A stretch of DNA of 64,000 nucleotides from SYIM01 sp039800325 (GTDB taxonomy: Bacteria > Pseudomonadota > Gammaproteobacteria > Burkholderiales > Burkholderiaceae_E), in assembly GCA_039800325.1 (NCBI GenBank), contig JBDLQY010000260.1:15496-79495 (forward strand), given 5' to 3'. Below, piece by piece: positions 1 to 9,193 of this stretch. Below the pieces are notes generated by a model that was given only the letters and a program-made list of their open reading frames with translations, had not been told where the DNA came from and searched no databases. How positions within the stretch are numbered: position 1 is the stretch's first letter; every line of letters begins with the position of its first letter. Both the position numbers and the translations under genes were made by a program.

Positions 1-1
1 A

Positions 2-2059
2 CTCATTGCCGCACACGGCTCGGGGGGCAGCACCGATGAACAGCGCCTGACCGAAGCGGGTTTCGATGCCCGCTCAGCTCAGGTGCAATTATGGTTATCG
101 CTGGCGCAGACGCTACGTGGCTTTCCGCGTCATTTGTCACAGCACACGGGTGGCTTTGTCATCGCCCGCGATCGCCTCACGCGCCTGGTCCCGGTTGAAA
201 ACGCCGCCATGGCTGAGCGCACCGTCATTCAATGGGACAAAGACGACCTCGACGCGCTGGGCCTGCTCAAAGTCGACGTACTTGCGCTGGGCATGTTGAG
301 CGCGATCCGACGTGCGCTTGAGTTCATCGCTCAAATTCGCGACCCCTGGCGACTGCCTCAGGGCGGACGTGCCGCGAACGCACCGCCGCTAACAGATTTT
401 CGTATCCAGGACATCCCGGCCGAAGACGCTGACACCTACGAAATGATCAGCAGGGCCGACACAGTCGGTGTCTTTCAGATCGAATCGCGTGCGCAGATGA
501 ACATGCTGCCACGCCTGCGCCCACGCTGTTTCTACGATCTGGTCATCGAGGTGGCGATTGTCAGGCCTGGCCCCATTCAGGGTGGCATGGTGCATCCCTA
601 TCTGCGCCGCAGACAAGGTCTGGAAGCCGTGGTCTATCCGCGTGAAGAAATCCGGCCAGCGCTTGAACGCACCCTGGGCGTACCCATCTTCCAAGAACAA
701 GTCATGCAGATCGCCATGCTGGCTGCAGGTTTCAGCGCTGGCCAGGCCGACCAACTTCGCCGCGCGATGGCGGCCTGGCGACGCAAAGGAGGTCTGGGTG
801 AGTTCCAGCATCAGGTCATCAACGGCATGCTGGCGCGAGGCTATCCCCGCGAATTCGCAGAGCGGGTATTCGCACAAATCGAGGGGTTTGGCGAATATGG
901 TTTTCCCGAAAGCCATGCAGCCAGCTTTGCCTTGCTGGTTTACATCAGCTGCTGGATTAAATGCCACCACCCGGCGGCCTTTCTGGCCGCTATGCTCAAC
1001 AGCCAGCCCCTGGGCTTTTACGCACCTGCACAACTGGTGCGCGATGCCCGCGCACACGGCGTGGAAGTGCGTACAGTCGATGTTCTGATCAGCCAGGCAC
1101 ACTGCAGTCTCGAATTCACAGCCGAGCATCCATCCGATCATGGCAACCCGGCGCAGAGATCATATGCTGTGGCTTCGATCGCATCATCGAGCACTCCGCC
1201 AACAGGCGTCTGTGAGACCACATACCGCGCAGACTCAGACTCGCAACCGGCAGTACGCCTCGGCTTAAACCAGATACGAGGACTCAGCCACGAGGCCATC
1301 GCCCGCATCGTGGCCGCGCGCGAAGCACGATTGCGCGAACGGCTTCAGACCGCAGATCAGGCATCGGCTTTCGCCGGGCGCCCGATCTCCGAAGCCCTAC
1401 CCCCTTTGCAGACGCTATCGGTATTTGCCTTTGATGACGTTGCAGATCTGGCCTGCTGTGCCCAGCTCGATAGTCGATCTCTGCGTGCGCTGGCCGATGC
1501 GGGCGCTCTGCGTCATCTGGCCGGTCACCGTCGCCAGGCGCACTGGGCCGCCAGGGGCTCTCAGCGTCTACCAGGGCTGTTTGCGCATCTGCCCGTTCAA
1601 GAACAACCTATTCTGCTTGCACCGCCCAGCGAAGGTGAAGACATCGTGGCCGACTACCGCTCGCTGGGCCTCTCGATGGGACGACATCCACTGGCCCTGC
1701 TGCGCCCCCGTCTTGAACGCCTGCGGGTACTCAGCGCCAGCGCCCTGCACGGCTTGCGGCATGGCCACCGCGGCTGCGCCAGCGGCCTGGTCACGCATCG
1801 TCAAAAACCTGAAACCGCGCGCGGCACGGTATTCGTCACGCTTGAAGACGAAACCGGAACCGTCAACGTCATCATCTGGCCTGGCATCTTCGAACAGCAC
1901 CGCGGTGCCGTGCTGTCAGCCCAGCTGATGACCGTAAAGGGCATCTGGCAGTGCGACCCGCTAACCGGCGGCCAGGTCACGCACCTGATCGCCGAACAGG
2001 TCATCGACCATAGCGAGCTGCTGGGCAAGCTGCTGGTCAACAGCCGCGACTTTCGTTAG
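2..2059 (+). CDS. dnaE2: Error-prone DNA polymerase DnaE2/ImuC, 3' part (5' end outside window)
   Basis: C-terminal 685 residues of the alpha-type polymerase used with ImuA/ImuB for SOS-induced translesion synthesis. The frame is open from the first bases of the window, so the start lies upstream, and the PHP domain and first palm aspartates are not visible. Seen here are a LLKVDVLALGML segment, matching the third palm aspartate region of C-family polymerases, then the fingers and helix-hairpin-helix region (GFPESHAASFALLVYISCWIK), and a C-terminal OB-fold (VTLEDETGTVNVIIWP). Between VEVRTVDV and AVRLGLNQIRGL there is an apparent insertion of roughly 35-50 Ser/Ala/Thr-rich residues (about 1085-1246) compared with what I recall of the family. 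Bacterial replicative DnaE is unlikely because this OB-fold wording is typical of DnaE2. The imuA/imuB genes would be expected upstream, outside the window. Confidence 0.93.
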   Translation, partial: LIAAHGSGGSTDEQRLTEAGFDARSAQVQLWLSLAQTLRGFPRHLSQHTGGFVIARDRLTRLVPVENAAMAERTVIQWDKDDLDALGLLKVDVLALGMLSAIRRALEFIAQIRDPWRLPQGGRAANAPPLTDFRIQDIPAEDADTYEMISRADTVGVFQIESRAQMNMLPRLRPRCFYDLVIEVAIVRPGPIQGGMVHPYLRRRQGLEAVVYPREEIRPALERTLGVPIFQEQVMQIAMLAAGFSAGQADQLRRAMAAWRRKGGLGEFQHQVINGMLARGYPREFAERVFAQIEGFGEYGFPESHAASFALLVYISCWIKCHHPAAFLAAMLNSQPLGFYAPAQLVRDARAHGVEVRTVDVLISQAHCSLEFTAEHPSDHGNPAQRSYAVASIASSSTPPTGVCETTYRADSDSQPAVRLGLNQIRGLSHEAIARIVAAREARLRERLQTADQASAFAGRPISEALPPLQTLSVFAFDDVADLACCAQLDSRSLRALADAGALRHLAGHRRQAHWAARGSQRLPGLFAHLPVQEQPILLAPPSEGEDIVADYRSLGLSMGRHPLALLRPRLERLRVLSASALHGLRHGHRGCASGLVTHRQKPETARGTVFVTLEDETGTVNVIIWPGIFEQHRGAVLSAQLMTVKGIWQCDPLTGGQVTHLIAEQVIDHSELLGKLLVNSRDFR

Positions 2060-2162
2060 GCCGCGTACCTCAGTCTGGTCAGCAGCTGCGACCTTCGTTA
2101 GGCCGCGTACCTCAGTCTGGTCAGCAGCTGCGACCTTCGTTGCACCACGCCCCTTAGTCTGC
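2033..2162. repeat. 42-bp tandem repeat, two full copies plus a degenerate third
   Basis: The unit begins CTGGTCARCAGCYGCGACYT at 2033, 2075 and 2117. Copies 1 and 2 are almost identical. Copy 3 is exact for about 25 bases and then drifts, but still ends in TTAGTCTG near 2160. Copy 1 encodes the last residues and stop codon of dnaE2. The drifted end of copy 3 lies in the last codons of the convergent Bug gene. No obvious terminator stem with a T-tract is present. It looks like a local duplication of the dnaE2 3' end rather than a dispersed repeat, but one window cannot exclude other copies in the genome. Confidence 0.85.
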
Positions 2163-3143
2163 CTTTGCGCCTGCGGTTTTCACCATGGCCGGCCAACGGG
2201 CCAGATCTTCGCGAATAAACGTCGCAAAGTCAGCCGTGGTTCGACTGACCAACACCGACATGCCAATGCCCTCTACACGGTTAATAAAGGCCTCATGACG
2301 GGCGGCCTTCAGGGTGGCCTGATGCAGGCGATCGATAATCTCGCGCGGAGTGCCCTTGGGTAAAGACAGGCCCGCCCACTGCAGCGTCACCATGCCCTTC
2401 AGGCCCAGTTCCTGCATGGTGGGCACATCGGGCAGCAAGGCAATGCGCTGCTCGCCAGTCACCGCCAGCGCGTTCAGACGTCCGGCCTTAATGTGCGGTA
2501 AAGCAGGCGCAAAGCCCAGCATACCGAGCGGTACCTGACCGCCCACCACGTCCACAATCGCCTGGCCACCGCCCTTGTAAGGCAGATGCGCGATATCGAC
2601 CCCCGCCATGGCTTTGAAGGTCTCACCGCCCAGATGCTGTGCCGTGCCGCTGCCTGGGGTCGCGTACGACAACTTGCCCGGATTCTGCTTGGCATAGGTG
2701 ATGAGCTCAGCCAGGCTGCGGACCGGCAAACTGGGGTGCGCCACCAGCACATGCGAGCCCACCGCCAGCATGGTCACCGGTTCAAAGTCACGCACTGGGT
2801 CATGGTTAAGCTTGCTGTAAAGCGCTGGCGCAATGGTGTTGGAATCGGCAAACATCAGCGCGGTATAGCCGTCGGGCGCTGCACGGGCGACAAAGTCGGT
2901 GCCGATATTGCCGCCGGCACCCGCCTTGTTTTCGACCAGAACAGATTGCCCCAGCTCTTGCGACAGGGGTCCCGATAACGCCCGCGTGATCACGTCCAGC
3001 ACGCCACCGGGCGCAAAGTGCACGATCAGACGCAGCGGCTGCTTATTGGGCCAGCCATCGGCCTGCGCCCACGCCTGGCCCGGTGCTACACCCGCCACGG
3101 CAATCCCCGCAGCCAGGGCGCCCATCAGATGACGTCGTTTCAT
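2154..3143 (-). CDS. Bug/TctC-type tripartite tricarboxylate transporter receptor
   Basis: A 329-residue periplasmic solute receptor of the Bug family, which binds small carboxylates or amides and hands them to TctAB permeases. It has a signal peptide (basic start, hydrophobic stretch, cleavage near AWAQA at about residue 27), the family opening WPNKQPLRLIVHFAPGG, and the conserved phrases AAPDGYTALM and NPGKLSYATPGSGTAQHLGGE. The ATG at 3143 follows a GGAGAAG ribosome site. No tctA or tctB lies nearby, so it is an orphan receptor, as is common in Bordetella-like genomes. It sits 29 bp downstream of the sulfatase on the same strand and could be co-transcribed with that catabolic group. The ligand is unknown. 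Confidence 0.92.
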   Translation of the reverse strand: MKRRHLMGALAAGIAVAGVAPGQAWAQADGWPNKQPLRLIVHFAPGGVLDVITRALSGPLSQELGQSVLVENKAGAGGNIGTDFVARAAPDGYTALMFADSNTIAPALYSKLNHDPVRDFEPVTMLAVGSHVLVAHPSLPVRSLAELITYAKQNPGKLSYATPGSGTAQHLGGETFKAMAGVDIAHLPYKGGGQAIVDVVGGQVPLGMLGFAPALPHIKAGRLNALAVTGEQRIALLPDVPTMQELGLKGMVTLQWAGLSLPKGTPREIIDRLHQATLKAARHEAFINRVEGIGMSVLVSRTTADFATFIREDLARWPAMVKTAGAKAD

Positions 3144-3172
3144 ATACTTCTCCGAGAGTAGTCAGACGATAA

Positions 3173-4723
3173 TCAGGCCATACCCACGATGGGCAGACGC
3201 TCTTTCAGCATTGGCCCCGGCCGTGCACGGATCATATCCTGCGCCTCGCGCCTTAAGGCTGCGCCTGCAGGGTCATCCCACAGGTTGCGCATTTCATCGG
3301 GATCTTCACGAAGATCGTAGAGTTCGCCGGCTCCGCTGGCGCGCTCAATAGTGCACTTCCATCCGCGCGCGCGTACTGTCTGCAATTCAAGCGGGACGCC
3401 ACAACGGGCCTCATTAACAAACCACTCGCTGTGCGCGTGATCGCGCGACTGCGCACCAGCCGCTACTGGCAACAGACTACGGCTCTGCGCATCGGGATGG
3501 AGCTGGGCACCACCCACGTCGGTAAAGGTGGCGGCCAGATCGAGGGTCGAGACTGGATCGCTCACCACTTGGCCCCTGGGAATACCAGGCCCTCGCATCA
3601 GAAGCCCCACACGCAGCAGCGCCTCGTAAGGAGTCGGGCCTTTCAGATACAGACCGTGATCGCCTAGCAGGTCGCCGTGGTCCGTGGAAAACACCACCAA
3701 CGTGTCACCGTCTAGCCCCTCATCCTGAAGGGCTGACAGCATGCGCCCGACGCTGTGGTCGATTAACGAAATCATGCCGTAGTAGTTGGCGGTCATTTCA
3801 CGAATCTGTGCCTCAGTCTGATCGGGTGCGCGCGACAACTTGGCTCGAAACCGACGCGCAGCCTCATCACCGCCTGCCGGCGGCCGCTCAAGCGAAGCGC
3901 GGTGCCACCACGGACGAATATCAAGATCTTTATGCGGCTGACGCGGCAGATCGACTTCATCGGGGTGGTACAGACTGGCCCACGGCTCCGGGCAATCAAA
4001 GGGATGGTGTGGATCGGGCAGGGAAACCCACATGCAGAAGGGCTTCGAGCGGTCGTGCTTTTGAAGATAGCGAATGGCACGATCAGCGCACCAGGTGCTG
4101 GAATGCCAGGCCGTCGGCAATGCCGATGGCCATGTCTGCGCCGCGCCTGTCGTAGGACGAGTGGCAGTCTTCCATAACTCGAAGACCTCCATGGGTACAC
4201 CACGTGAATACAAAAAACGCTCGTAGTGCATGCCTTTAAGCGGATCGGTCGGCGCCAGGTGCTCAAACAGGTGTCCCAGCACAGTGAGCTCGACATGCTT
4301 GAAGCCCATGTAAGGTCCGTTCCAGTCAGGACCCAGCTCGAAACAACTGTTGTAACACTCGGGCGTATGCCGAGGGCCAAAGGTGTTCGCGGTGGAGAAG
4401 TGCGCCTTACCGATAAAGGCCGTGTCGTAACCGCGCGCCGCAAGAGCCGCTGCAAAACCCTGCTGACCGGTCGACGAGGGTAGGTCAATGCCGTTATCGA
4501 TTACCCCATGCGTCAGGGGCAGCATGCCTGTCAGCATCGAGGCGCGCGAGGGCTGGCAAACCAGATTGGGGGTGATGCAGGCATCAAACCGGGCTCCTTC
4601 GCTGGCCAGTTTGTCGAGATGGGGCGTCTTCACACGGCGGCGACCGGCGAATCCATAGCAGTCGGCCCGCTGCTGATCGGAGGTGATGTAAAGAATGTTG
4701 CGTGGTTTTGAATGTGTAGACAT
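3173..4723 (-). CDS. Formylglycine-dependent sulfatase (type I sulfatase family)
   Basis: A 516-residue hydrolase of sulfate esters, with no export signal visible, so probably cytoplasmic. The N-terminus carries the metal motif ITSDQQR (Asp16). The activation motif C-Q-P-S-R starts at Cys56, in the context CQPSRASMLTG, so a formylglycine-generating enzyme should convert Cys56. A second metal cluster, VVFSTDHGDLLGDHG, lies in the middle of the chain. The family includes choline sulfatases, carbohydrate sulfatases and some phosphonate monoester hydrolases; the neighbouring sugar importer and epimerase-like gene favour a sulfated carbohydrate or polyol. It lies between a Bug receptor and the DUF4432 gene on the same strand, suggesting one long transcript. 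No sulfatase-activating gene is in the window. Confidence 0.9.
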   Translation of the reverse strand: MSTHSKPRNILYITSDQQRADCYGFAGRRRVKTPHLDKLASEGARFDACITPNLVCQPSRASMLTGMLPLTHGVIDNGIDLPSSTGQQGFAAALAARGYDTAFIGKAHFSTANTFGPRHTPECYNSCFELGPDWNGPYMGFKHVELTVLGHLFEHLAPTDPLKGMHYERFLYSRGVPMEVFELWKTATRPTTGAAQTWPSALPTAWHSSTWCADRAIRYLQKHDRSKPFCMWVSLPDPHHPFDCPEPWASLYHPDEVDLPRQPHKDLDIRPWWHRASLERPPAGGDEAARRFRAKLSRAPDQTEAQIREMTANYYGMISLIDHSVGRMLSALQDEGLDGDTLVVFSTDHGDLLGDHGLYLKGPTPYEALLRVGLLMRGPGIPRGQVVSDPVSTLDLAATFTDVGGAQLHPDAQSRSLLPVAAGAQSRDHAHSEWFVNEARCGVPLELQTVRARGWKCTIERASGAGELYDLREDPDEMRNLWDDPAGAALRREAQDMIRARPGPMLKERLPIVGMA

Positions 4724-4763
4724 CGATGAATGTTCCTGAATCGAACGGATGGCTTGGTGGATG

Positions 4764-5963
4764 TCAGGTGCGCCGCACCTGTGTGGTCACTTGCTCTACA
4801 AAAGGGCCTCCAGGCGGCTGTGCTAAACGAGGCGCAAACTCATCCAGCAACTGTGCAGTGATCTGAGCAACCCTGGCTTCATGCGCCGCAATGGCCGTCT
4901 GGTCGTCCAGTACTGCAATGCGGCTTCGATAGATTCGGGTATCGCCATGCGCGAGCCAGACAATCTCGGATTTGCGCATCGCATCGGCACGTGAGCCCCA
5001 ATGCGATGTGGCTGGCTCAATGCCAAAACCGTAAACACCCTCGCCAAAGCCCTGCCACTGCTGTAGACACGGAAAGACGTTTGAATCGAAGGTGTAGGCG
5101 AATCCCAACGATAGGCGATCATTGACGAGTGCCACTGGCACCTGCCCCTGCTCGTCGGCCTGATAGGCCAGATCGAATACCTGCTGAACAAAGCGCGATC
5201 GCGGACCACTTTGCTGACGATAGCCCGCCTGCTGCGTCTGGGGCGACATATTGGCCGCAAGAATTCCGGTGACGGGTGCCACGAAGCGCGCGCCCTCATC
5301 CAGCAGCGGCCAGCCCAGGTTGATGTGATAAAGCAGCATATGAGGCGTGGCATTAAAACCCTCATTGCTGACCGTATCGGTGATGTAAATTTCGCTACCG
5401 CCCGCCTGAACCTCTATACGACGCACCAGGCGAAGATACTCGCCCAGCACCTGGGTCTGACTCAGCGTACCCTCGGCCCAGAGCCAGCACTCATCGCCTT
5501 CCCAACGTTCGCCATAACCATTGAGCACGCAGGGCTGAAAGGCGCCGCGACCATGCATGGGATAGCGAAGCTCTGCACGCAGCGGCAGATCAAAATGCTC
5601 AGCCGAGCTGGCATCAGGCTGCCGAATGTGATCAAGCCCGCAGGTACACCACAGACCCGAGAAGCCTCGCATAAAGCCACTGCCGCCCTCGTCCATGGCA
5701 TTGATCAGCTGTGGCTGACGAAAACCCGTCGCTGAATGCCACGCAAATGGCACGCCACGATAATCGAAATCGCCGATGTCCATACTGCGATCTACAAGCA
5801 CCGAAAACATCAGGCCGCTACCAGTTCGAAACTCAAGTACTCGAACGCCACGCTCGGCGCCATCGGCCAGTTCAAGTAGCCGGACACCAAATACCTGACG
5901 AGAATGCCCGACACGCTGCTGAAATTCTCGACGGCTAAGCGACTGACCATGGAGCTGTGGCAT
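4764..5963 (-). CDS. DUF4432 / aldose-1-epimerase-like protein
   Basis: 399 residues counted from ATG 5963 (MPQLHGQSL). A longer in-frame start at 6014 would overlap the permease gene and is less likely. The text REFQQRVGHSRQVFGVRLLE, then VLVDRSMDIGDFDYRGVPFAWHS and YHINLGWPLLDEGARF, matches the DUF4432 branch of the galactose-mutarotase fold, which is often coded next to sugar ABC importers. The His in YHINLG and acidic residues further on may correspond to the mutarotase catalytic pair, but I cannot confirm this. It lies between the inner permease gene and the sulfatase. Its likely role is interconverting or sensing an anomeric or keto sugar in the same pathway. Confidence 0.78.
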   Translation of the reverse strand: MPQLHGQSLSRREFQQRVGHSRQVFGVRLLELADGAERGVRVLEFRTGSGLMFSVLVDRSMDIGDFDYRGVPFAWHSATGFRQPQLINAMDEGGSGFMRGFSGLWCTCGLDHIRQPDASSAEHFDLPLRAELRYPMHGRGAFQPCVLNGYGERWEGDECWLWAEGTLSQTQVLGEYLRLVRRIEVQAGGSEIYITDTVSNEGFNATPHMLLYHINLGWPLLDEGARFVAPVTGILAANMSPQTQQAGYRQQSGPRSRFVQQVFDLAYQADEQGQVPVALVNDRLSLGFAYTFDSNVFPCLQQWQGFGEGVYGFGIEPATSHWGSRADAMRKSEIVWLAHGDTRIYRSRIAVLDDQTAIAAHEARVAQITAQLLDEFAPRLAQPPGGPFVEQVTTQVRRT

Positions 5964-5964
5964 G

Positions 5965-6792
5965 TTATTTAACGGCCCCGCTGGTGAGGCCTTTGACAAT
6001 GTAGCGCTGTCCAAGCAACAGGAACATCAGCGCAGGCAGTAGCGATAGCGCAGCCGTTGCTGCCATTTCGCCGTACTTGATCTCATAGCCCTGCGCAAAC
6101 TTGGCGATCGCCACTGGGATGGTCGCCGTCTGCTTGGCTGTAAGGTTGAGCGCAACCGCAAACTCGTTCCAGCTGAAGATAAACATCAGAATTGCCGTGG
6201 CGGCAAGTCCGGGCGCCGCCAGGGGCACCACAATACGCCACAACATGTAGGGTGTGGAGCATCCGTCGATGCGCGCAGCCTCCTCGAGCTCGACCGGTAC
6301 ATCGCGGATGAAATTCGTCATCAGCCACAGCGCCATCGGCAGGTGCACAGCCACATGCGCTAACACCAGCCCCGTGTAGGTGTTATCAAGTCCCAGCTCG
6401 CGATACAGCGGAAACCAGGCGGCCACCAGTGTAATGGGGGGAACCATGTGAAAGACCACTGACCAGCCCAGAAGCGCATGCACCAGCCATCGAGGCGTAT
6501 TCATGCGCTCAATGGCATAGCCGCCCAAGGTCGCCGTAAACAAAATGGCCAGCGTGCTGAGACCTGCCACGATCAGGCTGCTGGCCGTGTTGCGAAAAAA
6601 CTCGGTGGTCTTGGAAAACAAAACCTCTTGAAAGCTCATCAGTGTGGGGCTGAAAAAGACTTTTCCCTGCAAAAGATCGATCTGCGTCTTAAAGGCTGCG
6701 GCGATAATCCAGACGAACGGAATCATGACCAGCAACGCCACCACCAGCAGCACCAGGTGCTCAACAACGTGGGCGGGTTCACGTGATCGCAT
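5965..6792 (-). CDS. Sugar ABC transporter permease, MalG/UgpE type
   Basis: Inner-membrane subunit of a carbohydrate importer, 275 residues. About six hydrophobic helices are visible, starting with VLLVVALLVMIPFVWIIAAA. The EAA loop that contacts the ATPase is present (EEAARIDGCSTPYMLWRIV, then PLAAPGLAA). I chose ATG 6792 because an AAGGGG site sits 5 bases upstream; a GTG at 6798 would be too close to that site. The partner permease gene ends immediately upstream at 6795. No ATP-binding subunit is coded in this group, so an ATPase encoded elsewhere must energise it. Confidence 0.9.
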   Translation of the reverse strand: MRSREPAHVVEHLVLLVVALLVMIPFVWIIAAAFKTQIDLLQGKVFFSPTLMSFQEVLFSKTTEFFRNTASSLIVAGLSTLAILFTATLGGYAIERMNTPRWLVHALLGWSVVFHMVPPITLVAAWFPLYRELGLDNTYTGLVLAHVAVHLPMALWLMTNFIRDVPVELEEAARIDGCSTPYMLWRIVVPLAAPGLAATAILMFIFSWNEFAVALNLTAKQTATIPVAIAKFAQGYEIKYGEMAATAALSLLPALMFLLLGQRYIVKGLTSGAVK

Positions 6793-6794
6793 GC

Positions 6795-7685
6795 TCACCC
6801 CTTGGCGTTCTGACGACGCATCACCATCAGGGCAAAGGCCATCAGTAGCGAGATTAGAAACAACACCGCGACCGACATCGCAGAGCCATAACCCATGCGG
6901 TCCTGGGTAAAAAACGTACGGTAAATCGTATAGCTGATTACCTCGGTAGCTGACCCAGGACCACCACCCGTGAGCAGATAGATCTCATCAAACACCTTCA
7001 GTGATGTGACAAAGCGAAACAGAAAAGTCACTACGATGACAGGCATCATCACCGGAAGATAAATGTAGCGCAGCTCGGTCCAGGCACTGGCGCCATCGAC
7101 CAATGCCGCTTCATGCATCTCTTGCGGAATCGATTCGAATCCGGCCAGTAGCAGCAAAAAGCAGAATGGTGTCCAGTGCCAGATGTCGACGACGATCACC
7201 GCAGGCAGTGCCAGCGCAGGGGTGCCCAGCCAGTCGCGCGGCATAACGCCAAACAAGGCCAGAAAATCGTTGATCAGCCCAAAATCAAAGTTGAGCATCA
7301 GCTTCCAGATCGCGCCGATCAGAATGCCTGGCACCAGAATGGGCAGAATAAATAGGGTTCTATACAGGACCCGGCCACGATGAATTCGACTGACCAGCCA
7401 GGCCAGCACAAAACCCAGCACAACCTGGATACTGACCGCCACCACTGAAAACACCAGCGTGTTGATGACGCCGGTCTGCAGCAGACGATCATCGCTCAGC
7501 TGGCTGTAGTGGCTGGCACCCGCCCATGTCCAGATCGCGCGACCATCCTGCCAGCGCACATCGTGAAGACTCAGCGCGATCAGGTTGATGAGCGGCAAAA
7601 TCGATAGCAGCACAAACACCAGCACAGTAGGCGCAAGCGCCACACTGCGCCAGTGTCGATCTGCGATCTCGACCGGACGACTCAT
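6795..7685 (-). CDS. Sugar ABC transporter permease, MalF/UgpA type
   Basis: 296 residues with six predicted helices, starting with VALAPTVLVFVLLSILPLINLIALSL and ending with MSVAVLFLISLLMAFALMVM. The EAA loop reads HEAALVDGASAWTELRYIYLP. It pairs with the MalG-type subunit that follows directly, and is preceded by the solute-binding protein gene with a 35-bp gap. This is the standard order binding protein, MalF-like, MalG-like for family 1 carbohydrate importers. Confidence 0.91.
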   Translation of the reverse strand: MSRPVEIADRHWRSVALAPTVLVFVLLSILPLINLIALSLHDVRWQDGRAIWTWAGASHYSQLSDDRLLQTGVINTLVFSVVAVSIQVVLGFVLAWLVSRIHRGRVLYRTLFILPILVPGILIGAIWKLMLNFDFGLINDFLALFGVMPRDWLGTPALALPAVIVVDIWHWTPFCFLLLLAGFESIPQEMHEAALVDGASAWTELRYIYLPVMMPVIVVTFLFRFVTSLKVFDEIYLLTGGGPGSATEVISYTIYRTFFTQDRMGYGSAMSVAVLFLISLLMAFALMVMRRQNAKG

Positions 7686-7720
7686 GATGCCCGTAGCGAC
7701 AGCGGTACAGACACTGTGCG

Positions 7721-9079
7721 TTACGCGAGCGGCGCAATCTTGCCCGTCTTGTAGCCCGCCTTCTGCATGATGGCATGCGCCTCATCGGCAATCGTGTTCA
7801 GGGCCCGAGCACTGCTGAGTTCACCGATGACTGCCTGATTAAGCCGCAGCTCAAGCACATCGCCGATCTGGGCACCCTCGGGCACGCTCCACATCAAACG
7901 AGCATGTGACGAGCTGTCGGCCATGGCGGACATCCAGCGGTTCTTGGGATCTTTCCAGAGGTTTTGATCGGACAGCACATCCTGGCGCACGGGTGGCGAG
8001 CCCGCCTGCAGGTACTTAACCTGCGTGCCCCGTCCCTGAAACCAGTTCAGAAAAGCCAGCGCTGCGGTCTGGCGCGCACGCGGAACATTCTTGGGTATGC
8101 CCGCCAGCCAGTGTCCAAGCACGGGCGCAGGCTTGCCGTTGGCCGCACGCGGTACCCGCGCCGCATTGACCTTCCCAACGACTGCCGACTTGTTGGGATC
8201 ATCCATTTGGGACCATGCGGCAATGACCAGCAGTGCATGAGCTGCGCGACCGGTGACCATATTCTGAATGATCTGGGCTTGCGCAAGCCCCCCAGTCTGC
8301 GGATGCCCCGCCTCCTTGGCCATTTGCAGATAAAAATCCAGCGCTGCTTTGGCCTCAGGACTATTGATGGTGATGGTGAAGTCACCTTTGGCTTCGTCTT
8401 TAAACAGATTGCCGTTAAAACTGTTGAGGTAAGGCCACCAGTCATACGACACATCATTGGGCGCACCACGTGCGCCACGTTGCACGATGCCGTACATTCG
8501 CGGCGGATTGTGCAGCTTCTTGGCGTTGGCCAAAAGCTCATCCCAGGTGTCGGGCACTTTCAGCTTGTGCTGTTCATAAAGATCGGCTCGATAAAGTAGC
8601 AAGGGGATATTGCCGTTGACGGGCACCGACATCAGCTTGCCCGAAGGGTCATGACTTTTCGTCGCGTCGTTCCAGTAGACCGTGTTGTCATAACGAATCA
8701 TTTGCGCATCAAGCTTGAACCCGGGATCGATATCGTTAATGGGCGTCAGAAAACCGCCGTGATAAAACTCCTGGTAGTAGAGCCCGTTCATGATCAGCAG
8801 ATCAAACATGCCGTCGCGCGCCCGCACTGAGGCGCGCTGCTTTTCAAGACTGCCGCCAAACGGATTGACATCCAGGTTGACCTTGTTGCCCGTCTCGGCC
8901 TCATACGCCTCAACAGTCTTACGGAACCCCTCAAACCACGGCGAATTGTTGATGACGATCGTAAACGGCGTTTGTTTAGCCGTCTGCGCCGACACACCCA
9001 AGGGCCACGCCAAGCTACCCAAGGCACCGGCAGTCAACGCGCCCACCGACAACTCCCTACGCGTAATTCCTTCAGCCAT
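7721..9079 (-). CDS. Extracellular solute-binding protein, family 1 (carbohydrate)
   Basis: 452 residues. The N-terminus has a twin-arginine-like motif (TRRELSVGALTAG) followed by a hydrophobic stretch ending near VSAQ, so Tat export is possible. The body resembles maltose/glycerol-phosphate type binding proteins: INNSPWFEGFRKTVEAYEAETG, a middle LMSVPVNGNIPLLLYRADLYE, and AALAFLNWFQGR near the end. A GGGAGG site lies 5 bases upstream of ATG 9079. It is the first gene of the importer trio and follows the Gfo/Idh gene after a 114-bp gap that holds a stem-loop. The ligand is probably a sugar, possibly sulfated given the downstream sulfatase. Confidence 0.9.
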   Translation of the reverse strand: MAEGITRRELSVGALTAGALGSLAWPLGVSAQTAKQTPFTIVINNSPWFEGFRKTVEAYEAETGNKVNLDVNPFGGSLEKQRASVRARDGMFDLLIMNGLYYQEFYHGGFLTPINDIDPGFKLDAQMIRYDNTVYWNDATKSHDPSGKLMSVPVNGNIPLLLYRADLYEQHKLKVPDTWDELLANAKKLHNPPRMYGIVQRGARGAPNDVSYDWWPYLNSFNGNLFKDEAKGDFTITINSPEAKAALDFYLQMAKEAGHPQTGGLAQAQIIQNMVTGRAAHALLVIAAWSQMDDPNKSAVVGKVNAARVPRAANGKPAPVLGHWLAGIPKNVPRARQTAALAFLNWFQGRGTQVKYLQAGSPPVRQDVLSDQNLWKDPKNRWMSAMADSSSHARLMWSVPEGAQIGDVLELRLNQAVIGELSSARALNTIADEAHAIMQKAGYKTGKIAPLA

Positions 9080-9109
9080 GTCGTCCTCCCTGTGTTGTTA
9101 TCGTATTCG

Positions 9110-9126
9110 CCGGGCTGAGCGCCCGG
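9110..9126. other. Short GC-rich stem-loop ahead of the binding-protein gene
   Basis: CCGGGC (9110-9115), a 5-base loop, then GCCCGG (9121-9126). It lies in the 114-bp gap between the oxidoreductase gene and the binding-protein gene, about 30 bases upstream of the latter's start. No T-tract follows on either strand. It could be an mRNA-stabilising or attenuating hairpin that boosts binding-protein expression relative to its neighbours, or an operator. Confidence 0.3.
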
Positions 9127-9193
9127 GTACTTCAGAATGGCTCAAGCCGTCCTCAGCCTGAGTTAATACCGTTCAGACTCGATTAAGTAGCCC

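Noticed and set aside
389..1141. 250-codon minus-strand frame inside dnaE2
   Set aside because: It is the antisense shadow of a conserved polymerase region; no ribosome site and no family match.
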